Counted from the first letter of the stretch, positions 37,601 to 52,600 are shown. The stretch: DNA of 64,000 bases from Priapulus caudatus (GCF_000485595.1 NW_014577333.1:263951-327950), one strand, 5' to 3'. Numbers and translations: made by a program. Notes: generated by a model from the sequence alone, not told the origin.

Positions 37601-40600
37601 GCAGCTCCTGTGAATGTCTCACAGATTGCTTCCAGTGCTTCTACAAATAGAAATTCATGCGCATATCTACTTGTCCTCCTACAGGAGCTGAGGTGCACAT
37701 GACAAAAATGGGGTCCTCCTGTTACTATGAAATGTCAAACTGATCATCTGACTAGAAGGTAGATGCTCGCACCTGCTGCCTCCTCGGGGCTACGAATACT
37801 GATAGCCATGTTATTGAAGAATCTTGTAGTAGAGGAACGAAATGTATAGAAATAGCCACTCTCCCCATTGTGAGCATAGTTAATGCGCAAACACCTGCAA
37901 TTATAATAGCAATATTTTTTATATGTAACTGATAAAATATAGCACATTATAAAATTATGAGGACAGCTTTAAGATTTATATACTTCATAGTACCAGCAGA
38001 GAAAGAATAAACAAATCTCTTTTTTAATTATACGCAAAGAATATTATGAAATTTAAACCAACAGTAAAAAAAACTTCCTTTGAAATAGGCATGACCCCTA
38101 ACATCATAACCATAACCTTACCATGTTTTTTTACTCTTAAAGAGAGAACTCTCAGGTCCAATTTCCATTTCCAACATATCTTCAAGTGCTACTCTGTGGA
38201 ACTGAGAAATTTTGTCCATCTCCTCTATGTAACTGAAATGTAATACAAAATAGCATTTTAAATAAATATTAAATTAAATATATATTTATTTCCATCATTC
38301 ACGTGTACCACCTCTAGATATGCCTACCATCACCACATTTGTTATCATTAAATAACACTGTTATTGTGAACCCAGAACCCTAACACACAGCAGCAAACTA
38401 CCGTGTTATATGTACTATGTTTACGACAAGTGCCGATACAATCGCTAAAGGAAAGTCATCAAGAAAGTCGTGGAAACATACACGACGATTATCATAATGG
38501 CAAAACACCGAGTCGCCCGAGGGCTTGCAGAGGTACTGTGATCACGGGCACATACTCAGCAACGTAGAATGCCTCGTTGGTGAGCAGCAAGATGGTGTCC
38601 ATGTCCTGACCATCAACTTCTGCTGGATCATCATCACAGTCAATCAAGCCCCAGCCGCCAAGGCACACCTCACTCTCTGGTACCAACAGTTTCCGGCCAT
38701 CACCTACAGAGTGAGAATGACTGCATGCACAATAACAACGAGCACATTTGTAAGTTCGTCTGACGAAGCCAGTGTGTGATTGAGAACACGTTGCATTATG
38801 CCAAGAGTTTCACGAGAATGAAGGCATCCCCATGCATGCCATTATATATATATTAGCAAGAGCTAATAAATACCCAGAGTGTACAATGGGAAAACGGGAA
38901 AGTAGTGCTATTTCAAGGCAATATTATTCTACTTTGCCTGCGAGTCTAAATTTGCTTGTCACTACGATACTCCTAGGCTGAGATATTGGCTCGTAAACCT
39001 CCCCTCCCACAGGCCTCACGCCATCTCGCATCCACATTATTCCCAAACCTTCTCGCCTTTTGCGGGTTAGGAAAGTCGCTTCGTGTTCGTGAGAGTTCTG
39101 TTTTTTCCGCGATGACTTTATGAATGAACGGCGTTTCGGTTATCATCGCTGACTTTCGGGGGCATCACCTAGGCCCTTATCTCCCATTATCTTTCCTAGC
39201 ACGGCTAATGCCCTTAATGATGGAGCCGGCAATGTTTTCTAAATTAAGTCTACAACGCAGCTCAGTTACTATATGGTGTGGTAAGCGTACCAAATTTTGG
39301 GCATGTGACATCAATTATCAGCGCTCCAATCGGCGACGGAAAACGATAGCCAGAACCCACAAAAGGCGAGAAGGCTCGGGAATAATGTGGATGCGAGGCG
39401 GCGTGAGGCCTGTGGGAGGGGAGGTTTACGAGCCAATATCTCGGCCTAGGAGTATCGTAGAGACAAGTGGTTGGTCTTATTTTAGAGAGCAAAGAATGCT
39501 GCTTAACGCAATACAATGAGTCTAGTCTAGCCTAGTCTAGAACCGCAGACAAAGTAGAATAATATTGCCGTGAAATAGCCCTATTATCCGGTTTTCCCGT
39601 TGTACGCTCTGGACGGACATGCGGCCCCCGTTATTGCGCGCAGCGCACAGCTCGCGGCGAAGCCGCGCCCCCACAACGAATACGCCGCCCCTTTTTTGTC
39701 CATTTAGACAGATACCTTAGACAGGGGTCTGAAAATGAACTCCGCGAAAACTGGGCGCAATCAAACAGACATTTCGCGATGGACGTCTAGAGGCCATCTC
39801 CAAACGGCCCCTAAACTTTTTTGGGGGTGGCGCGCCTCATGGCTAAGACGTAGTGGCTCCTACAAGAAACCCCAAGAAATGCTGTCACTCAGCGACCACG
39901 CGCTCGCTCATTCGCCGCTACGCGATGACGTGGGCTACTGCCAAATATAGCGTCACGTCTATCACAGAGCTTTTAACGTTGCCGCGTACGGCGCTCCACG
40001 TGGGCTGGCGCGGTCTAAATGCTATCTGCAAAACCGCCGCCGCGGCGGCGCCCCTGGCTGCGTACGTGGCATGTTTCGACCAACCTCCTGACCCCGCGCT
40101 GCCCGTGGCGACGGCACGTCGTGCGAGCACCTGCGCTGGCGTGGCCGGCGTGGCAAACCAGCAGCAGCACCAAATACTGGTCCCTGCTAGCTGCTTCAGC
40201 ACGGCTCTGGAGCAGGAAATGCCCTCCCCCAAGGCCGCTGTAGTCAAGCCGGTGTACGTCTGACGAAAACTGCGCGATGTTACGCTTCCCGCTATACAAA
40301 TTCGTGCGCCCGCCCTCCTATGGCGCGCGAATTCGTATAGCGGGCAGCGCGAGATGCTACATGTGTACAACACCCCGCGGTCGCGTGCGCCCAGTCCCGC
40401 GGAAGTGCGCGGCTTAACTGCTCTCGGCGGTCGGGTAACAACGCATCTTTTGCGCAACGCCATCTTGTACACGGTCTCTCTGGTTATTTATTAGCTCTTG
40501 ATATTATATATATATACATATAGTTAAGCGGATCCACACACGAAACGATGGCAGTAAATAGCAAACGTAAATAAGAGCGTTTAGCGTTGCGTTTATGCCG

Positions 40601-43600
40601 CCAGTCATCAACGATTGTGCATGATGACTCACTGATGATCTGCATCATGTGCTCGTTCTTGTGCAGCATCCACTGCACCTCTTCTGGCTCAGCGCGAGTC
40701 TTGCTGCTCAGCGCCTGCATGTCTTCACTCACAGCAATGCCAAGCATCAGATCTATCGTCACCTGTCTGTAGGCGTCCTTGAATCGATTTAGGTAGTACC
40801 TGTGTGTGCAGATAGATGGCGTTATATACCACCTGGCCACAAACAGCTGCTCTCTCGTTTTGTTGCATGCACAGCTAGAGGTAACCCACAATACATTGTT
40901 CTGTGCTGAGCATGTATTTCTCACTTATTTAAAACAGGCACGATAAAGTGCAATTCTTAAACCATTCTACTAACCATGAAAAGTTAAGTAACAGCCTGTA
41001 TGTGTACACCTTCTAATTAAATACATTACCTTACCTATTAGCCGAGTTGTAACCATCCTTCATGAGACCAGCGAAGCGTCGTTCACCTGTCCTAGTGTAG
41101 TCGCCTTTTAGTGCAGCAGTTCCAGCATATTGATGGCTAAGCACGTCCCCATTGTCTGCCCAAAGCTGTTGGTACAGGAACCTACAGCTAGGCGGCAGCA
41201 CTTCGTCAGGTGGCAACAGTCCAAACTTTCGAAACTGAAGTATTTGCACGAAAATACATTAATTAAGCATATATAGTTGAACCTGGATGCCTAGAATGCC
41301 CTACCGTCTCGTGGAGAGGCATTGCTCTACCTATACCTCTACGTAACTAAAGACTACTTAGTTGAGGCCACTATTCCTAGCATCACACACTGTATTTATT
41401 GACTATTATTACAAACCTCTTCATGGTTAAACACACTAGGTTTAATTGCCCTAACCATCTGCGCAAGATAACCATGCTCCCATTGGATATTCATGCTAAG
41501 GTGGTCAAGTGCACCGAGTTTGTAAATGTACTTGTACATGCACAAATTTCGACTACAACCTCCCACAACGTCCCAGAAAAACACCGAGTGACTAGCAGTG
41601 TCAATCAGTCAGAGCCAATCAATCACACGCTACATGAATACGTCAATAATACACATTCTACGTATTTAAATGCTACGTAAATAGCAACAACACACAGATT
41701 AAAAAAAACTCGACCGCGCTCTGCCCTCGTCAAGCTCACACCTGTATCTCCATGACAGCCCGGGCGAGCGCCGTCTGCACGACATTGGTGCGGTCGAGGC
41801 AGTCGATGCAGTTTACGCGGAACACACCCTGCTGCTCGCAGATCATGCCGGCGTCGTCGCGCCAGCAGTAGCGCATCGTGCGCACCTCGTCTTCGATCGA
41901 CGCGACGAGCACGGAGACGTTCTCGAGGCGCATGCCGCGGCAATACTCGTGGAAGTCGAACGACACGTACGCCACGTCGCCGCTGTCCAGCAGCAGCATG
42001 TGGTGCATGTACGCATCCGCGATCACCTGTAACACAGTTGTTATATTAATCTCTGTCCTGCAGCAGCATGTGCTGCATGTACGCATCTGCCATCACCTGC
42101 ACATGTCAGAGGTAATACAGTTGCTATTAATCTCTGTCCTGCAGCAGCATGTGCTGCATGTACGCATCCGCCATCACCTGCACATAGTTGTTATATTAAT
42201 CTCTGTCCTGCAGCANNNNNNNNNNGTGCTGCTCGGCGTGGTTCGGGGGTAACAACGCATCTTTTGCGCAACGCCATCTTGTACACGGTCTCTCTGGTTA
42301 TTTATTAGCTCCTTGATATTAATATAATATACATATAGTTAAGCGGATCCACACACGAAACGATGGCAGTAAATAGCAAACGTAAATAAGAGCGTTTAGC
42401 GTTGCGTTTTATGCCGCCAGTCATCAACGATTGTGCATGATGACTCACTGATGATCTGCATCATGTGCTCGTTCTTGTGCAGCATCCACTGCACTCTCTG
42501 CTCATGCTAGCGAGTCTGTGCTGCTCAGCGCGGCTGCATGTCTTCACTCACAGCAATGCAACATCAGATCTATCGGTCACCTGTCTGTAGGCGTCCTTGA
42601 ATCGATTTAGGTAGTACCTGTGTGTGCAGATAGATGGCGGTTATATACCACCTGGCCACAAAAGCGCTGTGCTCTCTCGTTTTGTTGCATGCACAGCTAG
42701 AGGTAACCCACAATACATTGTTCTGTGCTGAGAGTGTATTTCTCACTTATTTAAAACAGGCACGATAAAGTGCAATTCTTAAACCATTCTACTAACCATG
42801 AAAAGTTAAGTAACAGCCTGTATGTGTACACCTTCTAATTAAATACATTACTTCTACTATTAGCCGAGTTGTAACCATCCTTCATGAGACCAGCGAAGCG
42901 TCGTTCACCTGTCCTAGTGTAGTCCCTTTTAGTGCAGCAGTTCCAGCATATTGATGGCTAAGCACGTCCCCGATTGTCTGCCCAAAGCTGTTGGTACAGG
43001 AACTACAGCTAGGCGGCAGCACTTCGTCAGGTGGCAACAGTCCAAACTTTCGAAACTGAAGTATTTGCACGAAAATACATTAATTAAGCATATATAGTTG
43101 AACCTGGATGCCTAGAATGCCGCTACCGTCTCGTGGAGAGGCATTGCTACCGTATACCTCTACGTAACTAAAGACTACTTAGTTGAGGCCACTATTCCTA
43201 GCATCACACACTGTATTTATTGACGATATATTACAAACCTCTTCAATGGTTAAACAGCACTAGGTTTAATTGCCCTAACCATCTGCGCACAGATAACCAT
43301 GCTCCCATTGGATATTCATGCTAAGGTGGTCAAGTGGCACCGAGTTTGTAATATGTAGCGTGTACATGCACAAATTTCGACTTACAACCTCCCACAACGT
43401 CCAGAAAAACAGCGAGTGACTAGCAGTGTCAATCAGTCAGAGCCAATCAATCACACGCTACCATGAATACGTCAATAAAGATACATTCTTACGTATTTAA
43501 ATGCTACGTAAAATAGCAACAACCACAGGATTAAAAAAAACTCGACCGCGCTCTGCCTCGTCAAGCTCACACGCTGTATCTCATGACAGCCCGGGCGAGC

Positions 43601-46600
43601 GCGCGTCTGCACGGACATTGGTGGCGGTCGAGGCAGTCGATGCAGTTTACGCGGACACACCCTGCTGGCTCGCAGATCATGCCGGCGTCGTCGCGCAGCA
43701 GTAAGCGCATCGTGCCGACACCTCGTCTTCGATCGACGCGCGACACGAGCACGGAGACTGTCTCGATCGCGCATGCCGCGGGCAATACTCGTGGAAGTCG
43801 AACGACACGTACGCCACGTCGCCGCTGTCCAGCAGGCAGCATTGGTCGCAATGTACGCATCGCGCGATCACCTGTAACACAGTTGTTATATTAATCTCTG
43901 TCCTGCAGCAGCATGTGCTGCATGTACACATCTGCCATCACCTGTAACATGGTTGTTATATTAATCTCTGTCCAGCAGCAGCATGGTGCATGTACGCATC
44001 TGCACTCACCTGTAACACAGTGTTATATTATCGCTCTGTCCAGCAGCAGCATGTGCTGCATGTACGCATCGCGATCACCTGTAACACAGTTGTTATATTA
44101 ATCTCCTGTCGCAGCTCAGCAGTGTGGTGCATGTACGCATCCGCGATCACCTGTAACACAGTTGTTATATTAATCTCTGTCCAGCAGCAGCATGTGATGC
44201 ATGTACGCCATCTGCCATCACCTGTAACACAGTTGTTATTTAATCTCTGTCCTGCAGCAGCATGTGCTGCATGTACGCATCTGCCATCACCTGTAACACA
44301 GTTGTTATTAATCCTGTCCTGCAGCAGCATGTGCTGCATGTACGCATCTGCCATCAACCTGTAACACGGGTTGTTATATTAATCTCTGTCCAGCAGCAGC
44401 ATGTGCTGCAATGTACGCATCTGCCATCAGACCTGTAACACAGTTGTTATATTAATCTCTGTCCTGCAGCAGCATGTGCTGCATGTACGACATCTGCCAT
44501 CACCTGTAACACGGTTGTATATTAATCTCTGTCCTGCAGCAGCATGTGCTGCATGTACGCATCTGCGATCACCTGTAACACAGTTGTTATATTAATCTCT
44601 GTCCAGCAGCAGCATGTGGTGCATGTACGCATACTGCCATCACCTGTAAACACAGTGCTTATATTAATCTCTGTCCTGCAGCAGCATGTGCGCATGTACG
44701 CATCTGCCATCACCTGTAACACAGTTGTTATATTAATCTCTGTCCTGTAGCAGCCAATGTGCTGCATGTACGCATCTGCCATCACCTGTAACACAGTTTG
44801 TTATATATTAATCTCTGTCAGCAGGCACGCATGTGCTGCATGTACGCCAATCTGCCATCACCCGTAACGCACGGTGCACACCTGTAACACAGTTGTTATA
44901 TTAATCTCTGTCCAGCAGCAGCATGTGGTGCATGTACGCATCTGCCATCACCTGTAACACAGTTGTTATATTAATCTCTGTCCAGCAGCAGCATGTGCTG
45001 CATGTACGCATCTGCCATCACCTGTAACACGGTTGTTATATTAATCTCTGTCCTGCAGCAGCATGTGCTGCATGTACGCATCTGCCATCACCTGTAACAC
45101 GGTTGTTATATTAATCTCTGTCCTGCAGCAGCATGTGCTGCATGTACGCATCCGCGATCACCTGTAACACAGTTGTTATATTAATCTCTGTCCTGCAGCA
45201 GCATGTGCTGCATGTACGCATCCGCCATCACCTGCACATGTCAGAGATAATACAGTTGCTATTAATCTCTGTCCAGAGGATATTGCGATGTTTAATTAAT
45301 ATAACAAATGTACACAAACCTTACCTTCTCTTTGCCAGTCTGTTCTACGAGACTGACTACGCAAATCTTGTCATAGATGGCAAGGTCCATATTGAAGTTT
45401 TTCTTGAATGCCGTCTGTGACTCCTGGTCAGAACGATCTATCCGTGGCGGTGGTCGATATTTGTATCCAGGCTGACTCCAGAATATCGGCACTGAACCTC
45501 TTATGATCACGAACGATGCTATATGTTTTCCAAACTTTATTATCTAGAAGAAGGTTGTTTTGAAGTTACACAGACTAGTTCTTCCGTTTGACCAGTTTTC
45601 CAGTTCCAATTCTAGTTCCAGTTCTGGGTTCTAGAGTTAATCAAGATAACATTAGTGATATAGGAGCACTCACATTAATTGCAATGTACTATGCTGCGTA
45701 AGGTCTAAAGCAATGTAATACAGCACAGTCATAGTAATATCCCTTATTTATTAGTCAGTTTTCCCTATGATTACACTATCTGTGTTACACATGGTTCACC
45801 TTAGTGCTACCAACTACAACAGAGCTGCTAATATTTATTAATAACTGTACGGTAACTGTCAAGCCTGTACTAATTTAGCTATGAGTAATATATAAATGAT
45901 TAAACTGTAATAATAATTGTACTAAATTCCAGGTGGCAATTACCTGCTCAGTTTCCACATAATTGGCACAATAGCCACCCTCGTCCACTCCTCGGCGTCT
46001 GTAGCGTGTGCCCGCACGGTGGCGACTTCTACGCGAGATCAGAATGATGGTGAAGCTAGCCGGCTGCATTAGAGGATGAGCGTCAATAGGACTCACATCA
46101 GGAGCCTCTGGTGTGTGATTCTCACTGATGTCCAGCACACAGCTCTCAATCTGGATAAAGCCTTGCATAATAGGCATTATCCAGTGACTTGTCAGTGCTT
46201 CATCCTGGTCAAAATCAAAGAGAGATTATTTACTTAAAGCATTACGACTGCCAGGTGTGAATGAAATGTACAAAACTAGTTACGACTTACAGTTGTTATC
46301 TTGACATTAGTTAGAACCAGTGTTTGCCACTTAGCAGAAAAAGCTGTAGGCCTGCAGGGCCTATATAGCTTCTAAAAGCTGCCGGCCCGCCAGCAAAGCT
46401 GTAGGCCCGCTAATTTTGGAGCAAATTACAGTAATAAAACAGCATATCATGTTCTTCCTTATGTTTATTAGTCATTATCAATGTCCATAATCATAATCCC
46501 TCTGTTTTTCCTTCCTCTCGTCGGATGACTGTTTATGCTTCGTTGCCGGGGGCTCACAATTAAGGAAACGCCACATCGTTGTTATATGTAGCTCCTTGGT

Positions 46601-49600
46601 AACTACGACTTTCCACTTTGACAGCAGAGAGACAGACTGGTAGTCTGGTACACATCGGGGACTTCTATGGGGGTCTGGGTGCCAGAACATTTTTGAAAAT
46701 TATAAGCTCTGAGATGCAATCTAGAGCCATTTTAGGGTACTCCAATAGCTTACAACTAGCAACACTTTTTGGTGGAAAAAGAAAAAATAATGTAAAATTT
46801 ACCTACTGTAAAATTTTAATGGGCACTGGGGAATTCTGTCCGTGTTGAGTGTGTCCAAAGTAAATGTATTTTGTAGACATACAAGCTCTTACATAGGGAA
46901 GCTTTTATTTAGCTACACCCTGTATAAATGTATATAGTTTTTCCAAACGTTAAAAACAATATGACACGGTTAAACCTGAGTGGTGGGACGAGGCTGTACT
47001 GCTGTTTGCATGACTAGTAAGTAATACGCCGTGCTTTGCAGCTACAGTGACTTAATTATGACATGTGTGTTAAAACTTGAGACAATTATTATTATTTACT
47101 GTATAATTCAACATGATATATTATCTAAATCTTCTGAATATTATTTTAAAACAGTATACTGATCGTTTGTAATAACGACCAGTGATACCACTAACTTGAT
47201 TGTTTACCTCCAAACGTGAAATGCGCGCGGATGTGAAAATTACTCCACAACCTAGTGCACGTGAACAGTGAGCGTGCTGCACGACCCGTGCACGTAAATA
47301 TACCCTGGCCAACACAATGTAGGGTTCACTACCACTGGCCAAAAGTAAGCTCCACCCACTTCTTATCGATTTTTGGTATGCCAACGCTGCTACAGGATGC
47401 AGGAACCTGTGCTAACCTGTGCGTCCGAACATCCCACGCACGTTTCTTGAATGCCAACTAAAGTTGATTGCAGTGGGCGAACGCATTGTATACATGTATG
47501 TCACGGATTAGTTTTCAAATAAATACCACTGGAAGTTAATATGCATGAACAGATTTCTACAGGTAACAGTTTCTCAGTGTTTCGAATTTTCGGCGATCAA
47601 ATAGCTGTAGGATCAGCGGGCCTGTTGTATCAAGAAGCTGTAGGCCCGGCATCGAAACTGTCGGCGGCGGGCCGACGTGAATTTCAAACACTGGTTAGAA
47701 CTACCTGGGGACTACTTAGCAGATCTTGTAGCATGTGCTTGTTCCAGAAGTATCTATCGTCTGCACATTTCCATAGCAAAGGCTCATGACTGTTGGCCAT
47801 CTTGCATTGTCGCTGCACAGTGTTGGTCAAATCAGCAATGGGTGAGTAGTAGAAGGAGAACGAGTCATTGAATAGTTTAAGCAGTTCCTAGAAAAAAAGA
47901 TCAAACTTTACTCTTTCAGGCACTCTTTTTTCAGTGAAGTGCCTAAGTGATCTAACTGTTTTTGGAATAGCCACACCTCAAAATTTAATCAGGGAATTTC
48001 AAACAAGACGTACCTCCAGGATTCTTCTCTCAAACCTCTCTTTCTCTTTGGCATCTTTCTGCAAAGAAACCACAATTTCTGATTAAAGATGAATAAACAA
48101 GCAATCACAACCTGCAGACGTTTGAACATTATACTGTGAAACAGGTAATGTGATTTAAATGTTAGTTTGCAAGTTAGCAATCTATAACAAGTGAAAATGA
48201 GGAAAAATATATTAGGGGAACACTTCACACCACCAAACTTAAAACGATCGTCTCACAAATTAATCAAGAAATAATTATTAATAAATAAAAACAGATAGAG
48301 CAGGGGTAGAAATGAACTTTTGAACAAGAGAGTCCAACGGACTCCCTGCCCTCAAAAAGAGGGAGTCTGCAGCAAAACGAGGGAGCCTGCATTCTGAAGT
48401 GCAAAAATAAAGATATTAACAATAATGCGTGTGCTTATTTTGAAGATTTTATATTAAAATTTAACTAACAAGAAATCTTGGTTTAGGGACACCTGCCTCC
48501 ACATGTGCCTCAATAATTGATCGCCCTTAAATGCAGGGGTCAAAAGTAATCAAAGTGACTCACAAAAGATAAATCTACTAGCCCTTATGAGAATCTACCA
48601 GTCCTTATTTTCTAAGAATTGGATAAATAAAACGAAATGTCTAAAATTAGGAACAATCCCAAAGGCTTGATCTTAAGGAAACTTTTATTTCAGAAAGCCA
48701 CGTTCAAACGTGGTAAAGAAAAGGAAATGGAAATTATTGCAAACGAAAATAAAGTGTGGGTTTCATTCTAACAAATCAAGTTTATAAACTTAGCATCGTG
48801 CAATGTCATACATGTACTTCAACATATGTGACCAACAGAATCCAACTCTGGTACTATGCTTGTTATCTGCCAAATACACACAGTTCAATAATCTCCACAG
48901 TTTAAACTGATAGGATGGGGAGGCTACCGGGAAGGGTTTTACATTCGTTCTCCCCTCCCAGGCGCATACATCCTACGCGCATACAGGCATCCTAGGCGCA
49001 TACATCCTACGCGCATCCAGGCGCATACATCCCTACGCAGTCATAAACATACTCCGCATCACTTCGCACCACAGAAACGATCGCGACCGTACATCAATCA
49101 ACACTGCTGCTGGCCATACATGTACGCACTAGCGGCAAGCGCGGCACACGCTGGCTATCTGTAACACCCGCTGGTGATTACACGTTTGGACATTGACATT
49201 GCAGGACATTTGTAGTGCGCGTCTGCCAAATTTTCTTGGGACATTTGCTGAAAAAATACGCAGTAATTCCGTGAGGCGGTGTTCTGGAACGAACTAGTTA
49301 GTATAGCAGAATTTTCAGGGAGTCACACGAACTCCTGCATATGTCAAATGAGGGAATCCGACAGTAAATCAGGGAGTATTTGATTCCGGACTCCGTTAAT
49401 TTCGCACCCTGGAGAGTCTGACCTGTCCGTGTACATATTACTGACCAGCGGGATACCCGGCGTTGCCCGGGGAAATCAGTGATGTTACTCAGTTGGTGAC
49501 CGTTTGGTTGAAAGGAAAATACCCAAAAACATCCAACTATCTATCTATCCATGCTTCCATCCCATTCCATGCCATCCCATCCCATCCCATCTCATCCCAT

Positions 49601-52600
49601 CTCATGCCATCCCATGCCATCCCATCGCACCGCATGCCATGCCATGCCATGCCATCCCAAACAGTAAACAAGTGCCGCGGAGCGACAGCGCTCATCTAAC
49701 GTCTACTGCGGTGACTCTGTGGTGGAGTGGTGGGATTCTAGTAAACCCTGTTAGTCCCAAATGTGTTCACATACATGCCGAAACAGTGAATGCACAGGAA
49801 AGGTACAGAACGCTCTCAAAGGAATGTTGTTGGAATAGGTATGAAAAGTGCCAACGAATCGGGCGACGTTAAGTGTCTCAATAAAGCATGACGCTTCATC
49901 GGCCGTATACAACAACTATTCTGCAAACAGAATAAGGTAACACTCACCAATTTACCTACGCAAGCCTACAGCGCAACAAGAGCTGCCACCTTGACAATCA
50001 CGTAACACAGGCAAGAAATACACAGTACCACAACATACATGCAACTGGCTAAACCCACTGCGGCATATGTTACATTAATACTGACAGAAGAATGCATAAC
50101 GAAATATACTATTTAAGAGCATAAACCTTACTTAACCAAATTTAGCTTTGAAATTTCACTGGGGACGTGAAGCCCTCATACATCCAGGCATGTATAGATC
50201 TACTAGCAAACCCAGCAGTCAAATCTTCTATACAGACGTTAAAATCCTATGTTTAACCCTCCTCTTGAGTCAAAAGGTATCGACTACTCTTCGCATCAGC
50301 CGAAAGGATTAATGGTCCTCAAAAATGCCAAAAAAGCTTAGCCGCGAACTACAAAAAAGTGAAACAAAAAAATTTCCTAAAAATGTCTAAGAATCGCCCT
50401 GTGCCCAAATTGACTTCTTGACCTGTGACCCCCATTCGCCCAGTAGGCATTTTTCCTTACAATGAGCTGATACACAACTATCACACCTAGGTCAGCCGTT
50501 AGGATTTTGCGGGCAATTCTGCATATCCTCCTTAACCTTAGTAAGGAGGAATTCCCCTTCTTTTAACCTCTTTGAACCTGACTTTGACCCAACACAACTA
50601 CATCCCAACCGTTTGACAGATCCCCCCCATGTCCGAAATCGTTCCGTACTCCGAGCGTTTATGATTGTGCCCAACTGTTACAACGACGGACGGACGACGG
50701 ACGACGGACAAACATGCGATTCTACAATCTCATCTGAATGTCATGAGTGAGCTAAAATATAATAAAAATCAAAAGATAAATACATTAAATATAAAAAAAA
50801 AAATCAAGTGCCGCAGATCGCAGCGCAACTGACGATTACGGTAGTCCAGTATTCTCTGATAAACACCACTGAAGCGAATGAAGTGCGCCTCCTGACCACC
50901 TGCTTCGACGCTCAAGACATATCAGATTATCTACTAAACATGATCTAAAATCTATGATCACTTTCTATACCCTACTGGTAATACATAATAAAGATACAGG
51001 GCTGTGTCAACTTTAATGACTCGAATTAATCATTAGTGTTATCATGATATGCGTCGACCGAGGCGAGTGGGGGGAGGGTGAGGGGAATGCGGGTAGACGG
51101 GGCTCGATAGACAAAGCAGTCATCCTTGTAAAGTCAACAAATCCATGTTTAAACCGTCCTCTTTGAAGGGTCAAGAAAAGGTTATCAACAACTACTGCTT
51201 CGCTGGTCACGAAAGTACATTTCATGACTTCAATATAAAGGCCATAAAATGTAAGTCACAGCGAAAAAAAAAGTGTTTTCAATCGCCCCTCAGAACCGAT
51301 TCTCAAAGAAGAGAGAGAGTGAGGCCGCGCCGACAATAACTATAGACGTTGGGACGGACCTCAATCGGCCACAGAGCCATTAGAGATTTGGCCGCAATCG
51401 CATTTCCTCCCTCACCTTAATTAAGAAGGGGAAGTTCCCCTCTTTAGGACATCTTTGACCTTTGACCCTGACCCCCCAAATTATATCCCGAGTCCTTTCG
51501 GATTACCCTAACCCTAACACGCATCACGCCCTATAATTCAGACAAAAGCAAGCAACCTGGCTCGATCCGTTTAGCTCTCTCGGAAGCCGAAGGGCGTTTG
51601 CCGCAGGGAATGAGATCGGACGCAACCGCCGAACTAATCATTGGTATGCTGGCGTCGGAAGGCATGCACTATGTACAAAGGATGCTGTGTAGCTGTTGTA
51701 CCGGTCAAAGTACATCGCCGAGTGTATTCCTAATTCCCAGCGAGCCACAACTCGTCATTAAGCAATATGCTTGTATCTGCTTTGTTGCAATATAGGCCGC
51801 AATGGTTGACTATGAAAGCCAAGAAGGAAACGGTCTACTTTTAGGATCTCCGATGCGGTGTCCACGAGAGAATCATTTTCTATAATGATGGCCGAATAGT
51901 ACTTTTCCGATTGACCTCAAGTTGAGATGATGTTACGCGTAAAAATCCGTAGTATATTAAAGGTAATTAATGAAGAACTTCCTTGTTTATTGATGTCACA
52001 CTCCTCCCTATTATCTACTCCTGATATATATAGATTACTTCAGCATAATGAAAGTGTCAATGACACTATAGCTCACCTTGGGTGTGATAGAAGAGGGAGA
52101 TGATATTTAAAATTTGGGAAGTGTTTCGTTTATGACGGACCAAAATGTGATCAAATGTCCTTATTCCCTGTTTTATACTAATAGAAATTTCACTGTTTTG
52201 TTTCAGGGTTAGTTTTGAGGCGAAAATAAATGTTTCAGATTTGAGTCTGAAATCTGGGCGAGAGATGGCACTACGCCTAAATGATCGCCATTTCGGTTTT
52301 CGATTATCGTGCAAATAAAAGCAATAAAAATATTCCAGTCAAATTACTGTAATAAAGAATCTATAACACAATATTACACATAGGTATGATTAGGTAGGTA
52401 GGTAGGTAGGTAGGTAAGTTTAACAGAATCGAATGAATCTAGGCTATTTTCATTTTTGCCAAAAAGTGGGCGTGGCTCAAAAGTAGGTCAACTGGCGTGG
52501 TCCAAAATAGGACGTTCAAATCTCTCCCATAGGAGTAACAACTGTATGCAATTTGAAACATGTGGGTCAAACGGTTCTTGAGTTATCGTTGACCGTAGGC

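Noticed and set aside
39853-40472. Open frames of 136 and 184 codons on opposite strands
   Set aside because: GC-rich intronic block with no recognisable domain; neither fits INPP5F splicing phases.
42882-45270. A second INPP5F paralogue or tandem Cys/Met-rich genes
   Set aside because: The frames are the duplicated exons and the 70-bp array; indels break them and the N run points to assembly trouble.
42027-45270. CRISPR-like array (regular repeats)
   Set aside because: Units are head-to-tail without unique spacers, the host is an animal nuclear genome, and the unit is explained by the exon 9 acceptor.
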